Shown here: in pieces, positions 40,482 to 40,626 of the stretch
How positions within the stretch are numbered: the stretch's first letter is position 1
How the letters are laid out: each line of letters starts with the position of its first letter
Origin: Testudinibacter crocodili
GTDB lineage: Bacteria; Pseudomonadota; Gammaproteobacteria; Enterobacterales; Pasteurellaceae
DNA length: 40,626 nt
Direction: 5' to 3'
Assembly: GCA_006228005.1 (NCBI GenBank)
Contig: VDHG01000024.1
Coordinates: forward strand, 1-40,626
Notes under the pieces: model-generated
The model's input: the letters and a program-made list of their open reading frames with translations, nothing else
The model's database searches: none
Told to the model about the DNA's origin: nothing
Made by a program: the position numbers and the translations under genes

Positions 40482-40626
40482 CTCACAACGACGCAGCGTT
40501 CTGATTTGAAGCGAGTGGTTGTGACTGTTCTTTAACAATATATCAGACAATCTGTGTGGGCACTTGTGCAAGGCATTGGTAAAGTCTTACTGTTATTCAG
40601 TGGGACGAAAAAATAAACTAAAGTCT
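40482..40626 (+). other. rRNA operon leader with boxA antitermination site
   Basis: A boxA-like sequence, TGTTCTTTAACAA, lies at 40526-40538 and is followed by an AATATATCAGACAATCTGTG stretch and TGGGCAC, typical of the 16S leader in gamma-proteobacteria. The 16S gene itself must begin beyond the right edge. Orientation is away from oriC, about 27.7 kb distant. Confidence 0.82.

Noticed and set aside
40482-40626. The start of 16S rRNA within the window.
   Set aside because: The sequence still matches leader features; the conserved 16S 5-prime end (AGAGTTTGATC) does not appear before the right edge.

Overview
This is a chromosomal segment of a Pasteurellaceae bacterium. The 9-base DNA uptake signal AAGTGCGGT or its complement occurs about 45 times by eye in 40.6 kb, where chance would give fewer than one. 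It is the Hin-type signal, so the organism sits on the Haemophilus/Pasteurella/Aggregatibacter side of the family. Gene content and order agree: mnmG-oriC-mioC, a complete atp operon, def-fmt-rsmB-trkA-mscL, and dprA near yrdD-tsaC-aroE. I cannot name the species.

Layout. Positions 1-1186 hold a terminator from upstream, a structured inverted-repeat element and sodC. msrPQ (1187-2724) encodes periplasmic methionine sulfoxide repair. The F1Fo ATP synthase operon atpIBEFHAGDC (9714-2756) and mnmG-rsmG (12483-9962) run leftward. The chromosomal origin lies at 12484-12919. It has Dam sites, four AT-rich repeats and three consensus DnaA boxes, two of which form a perfect palindrome. trkH-mioC and tRNA-Sec (selC) run toward the origin. 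From 15156 almost everything runs rightward, away from the origin: selA-selB, def, fmt, rsmB, trkA, mscL, a predicted dual-domain lysozyme inhibitor, a FUSC-type membrane protein, dprA, hicAB, yrdD, tsaC, a GNAT acetyltransferase and aroE.

From 29696 to 37591 lies an AT-rich sugar or polyol catabolic island with few uptake signals. A lyxose isomerase-LacI regulator operon diverges from a xylitol dehydrogenase-like enzyme, xylulokinase and a three-gene ABC importer. Both enzymatic branches should yield D-xylulose, which the kinase passes to the pentose phosphate pathway. The right end holds a nitroreductase, a two-component Na+-coupled methionine/alanine importer (metP plus the 34-residue metS), and the promoter and antitermination leader of an rRNA operon whose 16S gene lies beyond the window.

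How the parts relate. The centre is housekeeping biology around the origin, with strongly expressed genes mostly co-oriented with replication. The tRNA-Sec/SelA/SelB set supplies selenocysteine incorporation, although no selenoprotein is visible here. Accessory or variable elements are the hicAB pair, the GNAT gene, the lysozyme inhibitor fusion, the carbohydrate island and the structured element near position 200. No insertion sequence, prophage gene or CRISPR array was seen.
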